Assembly: GCA_037042185.1 (NCBI GenBank)
Contig: JAXQJY010000022.1
Coordinates: 372,001 to 436,000, forward strand
From: Sordariomycetes sp. S80-01Y
Taxonomy: Eukaryota; Ascomycota; Sordariomycetes
DNA: 64,000 bases
Direction of reading: 5' to 3'
In this document: positions 31,957 to 42,368 of the stretch, piece after piece
Position numbering within the stretch: position 1 is the first letter of the stretch
Layout of the letters: every line of letters begins with the position of its first letter
Position numbers and translations under genes: made by a program
The notes under the pieces: model-generated
The model's input: only the letters and a program-made list of their open reading frames with translations
Databases searched by the model: none
What the model was told of the DNA's origin: nothing

Positions 31957-34900
31957 CTATATACTATCGGTCCCATCTCGCACCGGCAACAGGAATGGCT
32001 GTCTCGAATGCCACACTCTCCGCTCCTGAGCGCCTAACGCCGCGTCCACCATGGTCTGGGTATCCGAACGCTGCCGACCTTTCTGGCTATCCCGCTGTCT
32101 ATCCTTCGTCTTCGGATCTTCGTATAAATGGACTTCTTCCACTGTCGCCGTAAACTCAAACTCGCCTCTACAGAGAGGGGTCATGCTCATCACAAAGTCT
32201 GTGCTTTCCGCCCCTTCGAGCCTCGGCAGGAGCTGTTGCAGGGTTCCGTTCCAGCCTAGTTTGCGGGTGTAGTCGAGCGCGACATGCACAGGGCGATGGC
32301 AGAGAGCTGGCATGAGTCGTAACATCGGTAAGATAGGCTTAGCCGTCCTGTTGGTGATGCGGACATTGAGTTGGACGAAATCGTCAACGATGGCCACATT
32401 TTCGCCATTCCCGACCAAGGACATCTCGATGCCAACCTCATCAACCTTGACGCCCTCGACCATTCTTGGTGTGAAGCGGAGGCTCCTCAACTCGAGACTA
32501 CCGTTCCGCTTGCCCGGACCAGTCGTTGTCCAGGTAGCCTTGATTCGTTCCAACACCTTTTCCCTGTACCAGAATGCTTCACGATTCGAGCGCTCCATCT
32601 CGGGGGAGATCTTGGTGGAGCTGACAACGAACTGCCGATCTTGGGACGGGTTAAGGCTCGGGATGGAAGCATGCGGGTCTTCTAAGAAGACCTTCTTGAC
32701 GGGCATGAGGACACGGTTGGTATTGCCCGGAAGGATACTTTCCTCAACCACGAGGCCATCTTCGTCTTCTAGTCGAGCAACCATCTGGCTGGGCCAGACA
32801 TTGCGCATATCCATCATTAGAAGGCAGTAGTCGTGAGCCTTCGCCAATTTTGGCTCCCCAAATTGTTTCCAAAGCGCCTCGGGGATAGTTTCATTGACGG
32901 GTAGGATATCCGCCCGTGCTAGCTCTAGGCTGGCATTGACAGTCACAGTCAGGTTGACAGAGACTTGCCGGGTGTAGAATTGTTCGGTAAGCTCTTCCTT
33001 AGGTATACCCAAATGAGTGTAGTCCACCTGAATGGTCGCATCAGTCAGGCCTGCTTTGCCCAGGATCTCAAACTCGAATGTCGCCTCCCCTCCAGCCTCG
33101 ATGAAGCGCTTTTGGTTGGCTTTAGGCAATCGCAGAGCCTGCTTCTTCATAAGGATGAGTTCGTATTCATGCAATTCCGCCGGGGTCGCATCCCGGTTCT
33201 TGAGCGCGGCTTTCAGGGATTCTTGTGTCGAGTCCTTGAATGAGAAAAGCATGAAGTCCACGGGTGTCGGCGATTGATTTTGCAGAGTGACGGAAAAGAC
33301 CTGTCTTTCGCCTTCCAGGATCATAACGGAGGACTGAGACAGACTTGTTGACTTAACAGTAAGCAGCGGTTGCGCTTCAATGGCTGTGAGGCTCAGCGAT
33401 TCGGGCTCAAGAGGCTGGCTCATTTGCTTGATTGATGCAGCGGCTTCCTCAGAGGCTGCCTGGCCCTTGCCCTTGATTTTGATGTCTCGTTTCGGTGTCC
33501 AGTGTTTGCTGAAGATTGGAAACCTCCTCTCTCGACACCCACGGACTTTGACAACAGCTCCATCCACCTTGATCGAGCCTTTCTCTCTTGGAATGCCCTT
33601 CAGCTTCAGGACTTGAGTGCGGTTTGGCCCTAGTCGGGTCGTCTCCGTAAGCGCCTCAAAAGCGACGCCAGAAGCCTCGAGCCGTATGCTTTCGATATCA
33701 ATCTCTGTGTCGTACGTATTTTGGAGGCTGATCCTAAAGGTCGCCGCTTCGTCCGTCACGAGGAAATGTTCGACGACTTCATCTGGCTTCTTCAAAAAAG
33801 GGTTGTAGATGAAGGGGTCGACATCTTGAGACGTCCTCCCGCCTCCTGCGCCTGGGAGGACGTTGTGAGCGTGAGGAATGGGTGTGCGTGTGCTAGAGAG
33901 CGGCTCCAGCTTGATGCCCCGAACCAAAAACTCATCCCAGTATTCACCCTCGCAGTTCCGTACGCCAAGTTGCTGGGCTAAACTCCATGTCCGTGAGATA
34001 TTGGTGGCAAGGCGAGCCTGCTCCTCAGCAAAGATCGATGGTGAAACATCCTCTCTGCGAGATCCGGGGGCGATGCCGGAACCAGCGGTACGAAGCAGAT
34101 CGCTCGAAAATTGCAACACACCATTGAAGTCGGGCAGCGCTTCCGAAAAGTTAATGCACGCTCGAAGGATGTTCAACTTGATCCCCGTGAAGCCAAAGAA
34201 CCTCGCTGACGACTGCTCATAGATTCTAGCAATGATTGCTTCATCAGAATCCTTGTCGCTTACGGGTTGCTCATCTGTTAATTTTCGGGCCTGGTCAAGG
34301 CTAACGATGCCATACGAGCGGCATAGCAACTCAAGAAAAGCCTCTATGCCATGCTCAATGTCACCCTCGCCCAGGTCCAAAGCGACACCACCGCGGGGGT
34401 CAGCGTTGGAAGCCAACGATACCAGCCCAGCGGCTGGATGCACTCCGGCATCTGCCGCACCGCGGGTACGCGCTTCGACGAGGCCCGTGATCAGAACAGA
34501 GACCAGTTCGCGGATTACCATGGCCTTCTTTCGTCGGAAGCCTAAAGGTCCCAGTACAGCGGCAATCCCACTCAATATTAGAGCCCGGTCAACGGTCGTC
34601 AGGAGCTCTGATGCGAATGATGACGCTGGGAAGGCGTCCATTAGGAGATTGACAATCTGCTGTCTCGTGGGCACAATGTTCAGCCGAGGGGATGTAGTAA
34701 GCTCCTTGGATGGTAATTGCCCGGAAATGATCATGTCCAGAGCCTGCTGGTTAAGCTCGCCTCCACAGAGATGAAGCGCTGACAAGATCTTGCAGAAGCG
34801 GATAGTCGTCTCCGCAAAGGGCAGATTTGGAAGCTTCTCCGATTCCGATCTTTTCCGCGAGTAGAGATTGATGATGCGCTCGAGAAGCTCCGGTAAGATG

Positions 34901-36301
34901 AGTTGAAGGTTGCGCAAATGCTTTGGTTGGCTTGGCGTCACCTCTGGAGCGTCTAGTTTCGGCCAAGTTCCTTTGCCAGGGCCGTCGTTCATGGGAAGAC
35001 AGACCTGTGGTATTTGGAACTCCAAGCCTGACCATCCCAGCACGAATAGATTCATCAAAATGAGCTCCAGGGCCTTTCCATGCCAGATGTGATCGTTCAA
35101 AGACTTAGCCGCCACTGCGCCTTCAGACAGCTCTTTCAAAGAGTCGCTCCAACGACCAGCTTGCAAGAACATTGAACCAATCACGATTGAGACTCTTCCT
35201 TTCCCTCGTAGCCGCCACTTGTCATTCGCACCACCAGGCCCAAAGCCTTGAACAGACACGCGATTATTTGACAAGTCGCGCTGGCCTTGGGCTGTATCCG
35301 GTCTGGAGGCATTCTGCTCAGGAGTAGGCGGCCCGCTGCTAGGGTCGCTCTGTACTCCATCAACGCTGCCTGGTGGAGGGCTTTTGACCGGTGTCGATGG
35401 TCGTCCTGGTGTTGAGCTACTTTGCTGCATCGTAGGACGTGACGGTACCGGGGGCATTGACATGCGCGCGTGGCTCCTATCTGCTCCCTGCAATGATGCT
35501 GACCGACCATTGGCTTGCGGAAGGGAGTATTGCGAGTTCCTTCTAGGCATTCCATTTGGACCTGAGTCTCCTTCACCCCAATTAGGAGGTCGTGTGCCCG
35601 AGTAGTGTACGGGCGACTCGATGGCCGTCATCTGCTCAAAGGACTTGGCCAAAGACGTCATCTCAGCCAGCAGGTGTGAAGATATATCGCACATAATGGT
35701 CTTGATCGTCGTGCGCAGGGACTCTTCTTCGGGAGGTATAACGGAAATACCGTCTGGTTCGGTGATGTCGCTGTTGGGTGGGGGCACGTAGTCGAAGACC
35801 AGAACCTGGTGGACGAGAGCTTTGGGGTACTGATCGCGCAAGTCTTCCAACTCCTGGTGAAGTGCCCTCATATTCTTTTCCACCATAGTCGGCGCGGTGC
35901 CGTTCGCTGAGTTCCGCTTGCTGAAAGTCATATTGCCTAGCTCCGTGCCATCGGCTAGAGCAATGACAGCGAGTGGTTCGCGGTAGAGGTCGAAGGGGGT
36001 CAGGGCGAGGTGTGACGGTGGAGGATAATGTGTTATAAGATCGTAAAGCATTGCGCCGTCTGGGTAGGCCAAAGGCGAAAACATGTCTGCCTCTTGTCAG
36101 CAATACCCCGTGGGTGGTTCCAGTAGAGGTCCTACTACGGTTTGGCCGCCCGTCGGCGGTGATGTCCCGAAGATGGACGACATGCTCGCTGTGTAACCGA
36201 TTGACGAAAGATGCGAACCGATCTGCTTTTATCTGGCCCAAAGGCAGCAATAGCGCCTTCACCCTCGCGGGAGCGATAGGTAGCAGAGGATCCAGGCTCA
36301 T
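31957..36301 (-). CDS. trs120: TRAPPII subunit Trs120 (TRAPPC9-like)
   Basis: Minus strand, exons 36301-36139 and 36086-31957 (52-nt intron, GTAGTA to GGCAG, phase 1), 1430 residues. The first exon supplies the conserved start MSLDPLLPIAPARVKALLLP and the junction restores RPNHMFSPLAYPDGAMLYDL. Trs120 is a scaffold of the TRAPPII complex, the exchange factor for Rab11-type GTPases (Ypt31/32) at the late Golgi. Visible features are the alpha-solenoid-like N-terminal half, a Ser/Pro/Gln-rich insertion at about residues 225-330 that is longer than in yeast, and beta-rich Ig-like C-terminal segments (VFSVTLQNQSPTPVDFMLFSF, VQLNVRITNRTAKPILP). It is the largest gene of the window. Length exceeds yeast (about 1289), mainly through the disordered insertion. 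Confidence 0.95.
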
Positions 36302-36895
36302 CCTAGGGTTTGGGGTCGTGCAGCATTGTCCACGGAGAGAAAGGGGTCAGATCATGCCCGGTACCTGCAGCTGCTGTTGCGGTCGTTGCTTCGAGGTTCG
36401 CGTGGCTATCGTATGCGCATGTCGCTCTGTTCGTCGTGATCTCGTGGACTCGTGAAATCGAGACGCAGGTTGACAGGGGCCGAGCTTTGGGTCTGCTCGA
36501 GGTCTCCAATGCTCGGTCGAGGTGTCGGTGACGGTTGGTCGCATGCCAATGGTGACCCGCCCCACACCCGCTCAGGGAGGCGGGGGGTCACGGCCACCAT
36601 CGCGTGCACCGCCAAAGCGGGTCGACCCCCCAAGAACCATCTTCTTACGGCCCGGGCGCCTTTGACTCGGTGATCTCACGGACGATCTCCTCGCGTAAGC
36701 GTTCTGGTGCTGAAAATTACACAGCAGGCAAAAAGATACTCCTCAGGCCTCTCATATGACTTTGGGTAATGGAAATTCCCTTCTCCGTTTGTGAATGAAT
36801 GCTCAACTGAGCGGATTCATTCATGGGTGCTATCGGGTAAGCAAACCCTCCACTACGGTCCCGGCGCTCAGCTACGACTTGGAAATAAAGGGGTT

Positions 36896-36914
36896 CAGGG
36901 GTAGCCTACCCCTG
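36896..36914. repeat. 19-bp palindrome, 9-bp arms around one base
   Basis: CAGGGGTAG-C-CTACCCCTG: two perfect 9-bp inverted arms with a one-base spacer. Possible dimeric protein site; the AGGGG core recalls stress-response elements of fungal C2H2 factors. Confidence 0.85.
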
Positions 36915-37325
36915 ACTTTGTCAGCACAACGTGCCTTCTGGCAACCGAAGGCTCATTTACGCCGCCTTACAACAATGGCGCCCCTTTCTCTCGTAGGCGT
37001 AGCTGTGCTGTTTGAGCTGCTTCTGCCGTTTTTTGTTGCCGGCTGGTCTGAGCTAGACGAGGAACGGCCCGACAGCCGCCATTGGCGTTTGTTTGCTCGG
37101 ATTCCTAGCCTAGAATATGAGTATGGAACATCTGATTCGCCCCACTGTGCTTTGTATCACGGTTTTATCACGGTAAGGAAGAGGCTCATCTAAGTACATG
37201 TCACATCAACACTCCCAGAGGGTAGGCAATCCGACACAAAGCCGCTCGTGGCTTCCACTAAAGCAAGCAGTTCAAAGGGAAACACGTAGGTTCTCGGTCT
37301 CGAGAATCCTTAAGTATGAATGTGA

Positions 37326-37333
37326 TATATAAA
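37326..37333 (+). promoter_or_regulatory. TATA box of the acidic-tailed orphan gene
   Basis: TATATAAA, 78 bases upstream of the ATG at 37411. Supports that this region is transcribed. Confidence 0.45.
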
Positions 37334-37410
37334 GTGTTTCTGCTAGACCTTTCTGTTCTCTGCGCACGCTGCAAGCCTCCAACACTTGACCCATCCTCCA
37401 CGCCGCAAGC

Positions 37411-38133
37411 ATGTTCCGTCCTCTGATTCAAACGTTGAAGGGCTCCCGACCAGCGACTGTGCGAGTCTTCTCTATCGGTAACACCATCTATGCAAGACTG
37501 AGGGTATTCAGTAACCTTGCGCAGCCTGTCAAGCCTCTTTCAAGGTTTGCACCACATGTTGCAGCTTCCCCGAGGCCGGGTACACTCCACGATTTCCGCA
37601 CAGCGGGCTACGGACGAACGCATAAGAAGCCCATTTGCATCTTCTGGTGTGCAATCTTTGCAACGTTCCAATGCTTGAAACCCGATGGCCCCATAACGGC
37701 GGATATCGAGTTGGAGTATGACAGATCTCCTCAAATTGTGTCACAGAGTCCGACACGCAGTGAACATCCCCTCGCCCCAAGGTTCTTGCCTAAGTGTAAC
37801 AACGAGTATGTCTCCATCGAATATGCAGTTGATGCGCTATTTCGAGCTGTCAACCCTGATCGTTCTAGACTGTGGTGTTAACAGCTCATTCTCGCCGATA
37901 TTTGGGAAGCCCTGGCTGTCCAGCGAGATCGTGAGACATATATCTGTAAAGGAAGTTGCGTCGACGACATGGACTGGAGGACCTGGTGGCAGACCTTGGA
38001 AAAAGGCAATTCGGACGAGGCTTTAGAGCCCTCTGTCGGGAGCAACGACACTACTCTGGTGGACGATGACGAAGAGGAAGACGGTTCTGAGGATGAGTCT
38101 GTCGGAAACTTGGATTATAGGCCCTTTATCTAA
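37411..38133 (+). CDS. Unrecognised protein with acidic C-terminal tail
   Basis: I do not recognise this gene. Two coding stretches lie in one frame, separated by a single stop at 37879: 37411 to about 37827 and 37885-38133. The second clearly codes (ADIWEALAVQRDRETYICKG, DDMDWRTWWQTLEKGNSDEA, then an Asp/Glu-rich tail ending DYRPFI). A 57-nt intron 37828-37884 (GTTGAT to TAACAG, phase 0) gives 221 residues; other phase-0 donors at 37810 or 37849 are possible, so the junction is uncertain. The N-terminal 70 residues are basic with almost no acidic residues, like a mitochondrial or nucleolar leader. A hydrophobic CIFWCAIFATFQC segment follows. A TATA box precedes it. Could be lineage-specific or a decayed gene. 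Confidence 0.5.
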
Positions 38134-38189
38134 TTGAAGGCTCAACCCGGAAACCGAAATCCATGACAGTATGCCGTGGACAGAATGTA

Positions 38190-39588
38190 CTAGAGTGTTT
38201 GAGCCCGTTTGACAGTATCGCACTGATCAAGGTGACTGTGCAGGTAGTCGAATTGTGCTAAGACCCCCATCGTGAACGCCAAGCCAGCAAACAACACCAT
38301 AATGTGCATGATTTGATGGCTTGCGCCGAAAATGTCGAACCGTCGCGGAAACCACTTCTCTGGAAACTGGGGATGTTGATTAGGGTCTTTGCGCCAAATA
38401 CAGGCACCTTTGGGGGCTTACCTTCGCCGCATACGCGCCAGCGCCAGCTGTGTTGAGAACCAAGGTCGCGATGACCCATTGAAAGCCAATGCGATAGTAC
38501 TGCTCTTTGCCATACTTAATGAACCCATGAATGACGGGGATGAAGGTTGACAAAGCCAAAGACCCAAAAGTTGCCGCTCTCATTGGTCTCAAATGAGGCT
38601 GACTGAACTTGGGTTGGAATGTGACAATGGAGCAGCAAATGGCAAAGAAGGAAACGAGCGTCCAATACACAATCCTGAGCTTACGACTGCATTCAAAGGA
38701 GTAGTAGATCAGAGGCACGTTGGCTCCCCACATAAGGACGATGATCCCCTGGAAGTCGAATGACATGCCGGTCGCAAACGCTTTGGCACTGTGACACATT
38801 ACAGTGTGGAAGCTGCAACGGTATAAGCCAAAGGCACGGGATACAACGACTTGGACTTACGCTGCTGAGAAAATGAAGCAAACCATGACCCCGAGGAAGT
38901 AGATGCAGCACACTGCTTTGTCTGCTGGAGTTGCGACTGAGTACCTCTTGGGAACCTCAGTCGTGAACACATAAATGGGTATGGCAAGGAAGACGAGAGC
39001 TCCCACAACATGCGAGAAAATGTTGACTGAGTATGTTAGGTACGTGTCCACATATAATTGAAGCACATACTCGTCTCATTGTGCAGGTAGGACCAGCTGT
39101 GAAAACACTCTCGTATGGAGTTGTTGGCCCGTCTTTGTTGGTTAGCAGAGATCCAGTGGAGAAGCCCAGTTGGACCGTACCGATAGCCAGTCTCGATGAA
39201 GTGGTTTCCCTCCCTAGTCCAAGTTCAGCAAAAAGTCCCTCCTGATGCAGGAGACGAGAGCTACTTACTGTTGCCATTCAGCTGCCAATGGATGTTAACC
39301 ACAGTCTTGGAAGTACGGCACGACCTCGCATGCGACCGTGTTCGGCGGCTAAGGGGCAAACAACTCACGAAGATCGCGCCACAGCATCAGCTGCGTTCTC
39401 TCAAGGGTCGTCGCAGTCGGAGTCTCGACATGCTGTATTTGGTCCAGGTCCATGCGACGACGCCTCATTGATGACGACTCATCGTCAGATACTGTATGTT
39501 CATGTTTCTTCTCGTTCGAACTTGAAGTCGCGAGTAGGGGTGTTGCGGCGGTTGGCTCCATCACGTGAGAGTGGATTGCACGCTGCAT
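38190..39588 (-). CDS. PAQR/hemolysin-III family membrane receptor (Izh-like)
   Basis: Minus strand, six exons: 39588-39369, 39281-39269 (13 nt), 39213-39071, 39026-38861, 38812-38422 and 38366-38190; 369 residues. Seven-transmembrane PAQR proteins (adiponectin-receptor relatives, yeast Izh1-4) act in lipid and zinc homeostasis and may be ceramidase-like hydrolases. The family hallmarks appear only after splicing: WRDLPEWQQEGNHFIETGYR, YLHNETINIFSHVVGA, FSAAFHTVMCHSA (first His/Ser of the metal site) and FPRRFDIFGASHQIMHIMVL (the C-terminal His pair). All are retained. The first 60 residues are a hydrophilic Ser-rich tail. Every junction was fixed by both frame and family motif. A minus-strand TATATAAG lies at 39729-39736. 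An alternative start is the ATG at 39561. Confidence 0.92.
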
Positions 39589-40193
39589 CTTCCTTCCTTT
39601 CCGGGTTCCAATTTCGCAGCTGAATCTTCGACCGCCAAAAATGAACTTCGTTACCCAACGTTGAATACTTCGACAAGGTCTGCAAATGGTTCGCTCGAGA
39701 GATAGGACTATGATGTGCAGCACATGGTCTTATATACGGTCGTCTGGCCGCAATATGGGGCCTGCGTCCGATCCAGCAGCACGCTTCGACCCAGCAGCTG
39801 GAACTTGTTCAAGTTCTTAGCGAATAATAGGCGCCATCGTTCGGTCGCTACAATACAGGGCTGTGGAGCACCACCCACTTCTTGCAGCGGCTAGACGAGA
39901 GGATTTGCCGCGCAACTCAACTGGGCGGCTACGAGCGCAACCTGAGAGGGCCTGTCCAGACTGGCTTCAAATGCATGTTGGTTGTATGTGCAGTAGTGTG
40001 TTTGATGAGCTGGCAGTGGTCAATCGCGTTGCGCGAGGCTCCAAGTCTCACACAGGCGGCTCTCTGTCGTAGTAAAACACAGCGATGCTCGCATAATTTT
40101 GAACAAAGATGCTCTGCATTTCATCATACTCCTTCTGGAGACTTTCTGTAGTTTGCCTCTTCCAACCAGCGCTCATCTTTCTCACGCGTCGAA
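39589..40193. other. Divergent intergenic region
   Basis: 605 bp between the starts of the PAQR gene and the fungal-specific membrane protein gene. Apart from the TATA element nothing specific is seen. Confidence 0.5.
39729..39736 (-). promoter_or_regulatory. TATA box of the PAQR gene
   Basis: TATATAAG on the minus strand, about 140 bases upstream of the predicted start codon. Confidence 0.4.
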
Positions 40194-41942
40194 ATGTCCG
40201 ATCGAGTTGGCTGGGTTGCAAACCCGGATGGCCGGGGCACAGTTGGTTTGGTGACGTCCTGTGTCGTAACTTTAGGTCTCTGCGCTTGGAGCGCGTTGCA
40301 CTTCAACATACCGAAAAAGGGCGAAAGAAACGATGGCTTGTGGCTTCGAAACTTGGGATGGGTTGCTTTAGGGGTGTTCATTCCCGAGCTCGTCATCCTC
40401 TCAGCATGGAGACAATGGACTTCAACACGCGAGCTCCGCTCAGAGCTTCGTAACATCGTCCCAAACACCAGTAGCGGAGGGAGTGATGAAACCTCTGGTC
40501 AGGTAAGAGATCTTTGTGCCTTAGAGGTGTTTGTACTGACTACATCGCAGTCCCTTGAGGACCACATCGAAGTAACAACAGATAGACCGGTCGAGTGGTC
40601 ACCTTTACACGACTTTTACGCTACTATGGGCGGCATAGCTTTTGATGTCGACGGCACCGACCCCTTGGCTCCCACGCACCACGAACGGCTTACACTAACA
40701 CCTCATGGTGTGGTTTTGCTGGCGAAATGCGGGCTTTTGCCCGACATCAAAGCCGATGAGATCAAAGACAAGTCAAAATCGGACGGGCTAGAGAAGGCTA
40801 TCGTCATTCTGCAAGCCACGTGGATGCTCGTGCAAACAGCGAGTAGGATCATCGTGTCCTTGCCAGTCTCCCTGCTGGAAGTCAACACCATCGCCCACGT
40901 TTTTTGCGCCTTCATTGTGTACCTCTTGTGGTGGAAGAAACCAAGAGAGGTTAAGGAGCCTACGTTGTTGGGCAAAGAAGCGGCTGAGGTGATGGCTTTC
41001 ATGTGCATGTGCAGTCGCATGAGCGGCGAGTCGGAGGTCAAGAAAGGCCTGCTTCCTGGCAGGGTTGCTGCCGTGCCTGATATCATGCAGTACGACTTTG
41101 TGGAGGATAGCTACACACCGGCAGCAGACGCAACGGGTCTTCATGGCCCCACGGTATCCTTCACCTTGCCTGAAGATGTCATCCACTTGGAGCCATTCGG
41201 AGATCTCTCGACGACCGATTCAAAAGAGACACTGCATGAGGCAATCCAAGTCAAAGAATGGAATAACGCGGACGACTTGCCACAGATGAAAGCTTTGAGA
41301 CAAGGACGGTTCGTCCCGTGTCTCAGCGGTGTTCCCCAATCTGATGCAGCCACCGAACCCGACCCAACGATGAAACAGCGACATTACCTCGCGAGTCGGG
41401 CATTCGAGAACTACCCACAGATCCGCCAACTCTTCACGCAGAATGCTCCAATTGATCCCAGGGGCCCAACGCGGTACAGTGCGCCTGCCGCACAGCTCGT
41501 CGTGCCATACGCACCCAACTGGCCCGGCGACTATCTACTGCCTGGTCTCCAGGGCGAGGTGATGGGCATGTGCTTGTGGTTCGCGAGCATGGCGTACGGA
41601 GGCATCCACCTTGCAGCGTGGCATGACTACTTCCCTTCAGAGATCGAGACGGTTCTGTGGCGCGTCTCAGCCATCTACATCAGCAGCTCCGGGTTCTTCT
41701 GGTTCGCGTTGAATGTGCTGGCACATCTGTCGCCTTGGGCCAGCTCGTGGTGGGATCGGTTCTACGCGCTCAAAGCGCACCCGCTACAGTACGTTCTGCT
41801 AGGCTCTGGAGCTACGATATGCGGGCTTTCATATATTCTCGCGAGGATCTTTCTGGTTGTTGATGGGGTGGTCAGCTTGAGGTCGAGCCCGCCAGACATG
41901 TATCACACCACAGACTGGTCGATATTCGTTCCACATCTTTGA
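40194..41942 (+). CDS. Fungal-specific multipass membrane protein, unknown function
   Basis: Exons 40194-40502 and 40551-41942, 566 residues. The 48-nt intron (GTAAGA donor, CTGAC branch, CGCAG acceptor) keeps the frame open, but the spliced join fits better than 16 extra residues. It belongs to a large fungal family of unnamed integral membrane proteins that begin GWV.NP.GRGT..L and contain WS.LH.N.P, a first helix pair, a LHDFYATMGG segment, the DEIKDKSKSDGLEKAIVILQ..W and the WWKKPREV motifs. All are visible. Around seven to eight hydrophobic helices: two at the N terminus, two in the middle (about residues 205-260) and three at the C terminus. No catalytic motif is known to me. These genes are often duplicated and variable between strains. 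Confidence 0.85.
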   Translation: MSDRVGWVANPDGRGTVGLVTSCVVTLGLCAWSALHFNIPKKGERNDGLWLRNLGWVALGVFIPELVILSAWRQWTSTRELRSELRNIVPNTSSGGSDETSGQVRDLCALEVFVLTTSQSLEDHIEVTTDRPVEWSPLHDFYATMGGIAFDVDGTDPLAPTHHERLTLTPHGVVLLAKCGLLPDIKADEIKDKSKSDGLEKAIVILQATWMLVQTASRIIVSLPVSLLEVNTIAHVFCAFIVYLLWWKKPREVKEPTLLGKEAAEVMAFMCMCSRMSGESEVKKGLLPGRVAAVPDIMQYDFVEDSYTPAADATGLHGPTVSFTLPEDVIHLEPFGDLSTTDSKETLHEAIQVKEWNNADDLPQMKALRQGRFVPCLSGVPQSDAATEPDPTMKQRHYLASRAFENYPQIRQLFTQNAPIDPRGPTRYSAPAAQLVVPYAPNWPGDYLLPGLQGEVMGMCLWFASMAYGGIHLAAWHDYFPSEIETVLWRVSAIYISSSGFFWFALNVLAHLSPWASSWWDRFYALKAHPLQYVLLGSGATICGLSYILARIFLVVDGVVSLRSSPPDMYHTTDWSIFVPHL

Positions 41943-42368
41943 CAGCCACCCACGGGCCTACGACAGCAACGCAGTCTAGCCTCACCATGGCTTGGGATTC
42001 TCGGTGGGCCTCGCTATTCACGTCGCCGTCAAGGCTGCGACTATAGATTTAGCCGGCGCTAGTACTTCCCCGCCTCAACGGGGTGGGATGCGACGCAACC
42101 CCAATTGTTCCCCTCACGACGACCCATCCCGACATGCGGGCTCGGGAGAATCATCGGGCGACACTAACTCGAGAGCCCCATTATGACGAATAACCTCAAG
42201 CTCAGTTATTTTTCTCCTTTTTCCAATCGACCTCTTTGCTTGCTTTCATTCTCTTGCAAATTGCACCTAAGGGCCTTTCCTAGAGCTTCCATGTACACCA
42301 CTCGGTGATCGCCGGCTACTTGAATCTCGACCCCTTCAAGCTTCATCTTCAGTCTCAACGTCGTCAAG
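41943..42368. other. Intergenic region
   Basis: About 430 bp between two plus-strand genes; leader close to the DUF2264 gene is CT-rich. No feature recognised. Confidence 0.5.

Larger units (their letters stand above)
36302..37410. other. Intergenic region with palindrome and weak ORF
   Basis: About 1.1 kb. It includes a 19-bp near-perfect palindrome (separate entry) and an open frame 36975-37193 whose product (72 residues) begins with a signal-like hydrophobic stretch, but no second line of support exists. A TATATAAA at 37326-37333 precedes the next gene. Confidence 0.45.

Noticed and set aside
36795-37193. Open frame with an internal signal-peptide-like start at 36975
   Set aside because: No splice support, no cysteine pattern or homologue recalled; kept only as a note in the intergenic entry.
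38190-39588. Pyr4-type terpene cyclase to go with the FAD epoxidase
   Set aside because: After splicing, the hydrophobic segments carry PAQR motifs (LPEWQQ, NET, FHTVMCHS, ASHQIMH), not cyclase motifs.
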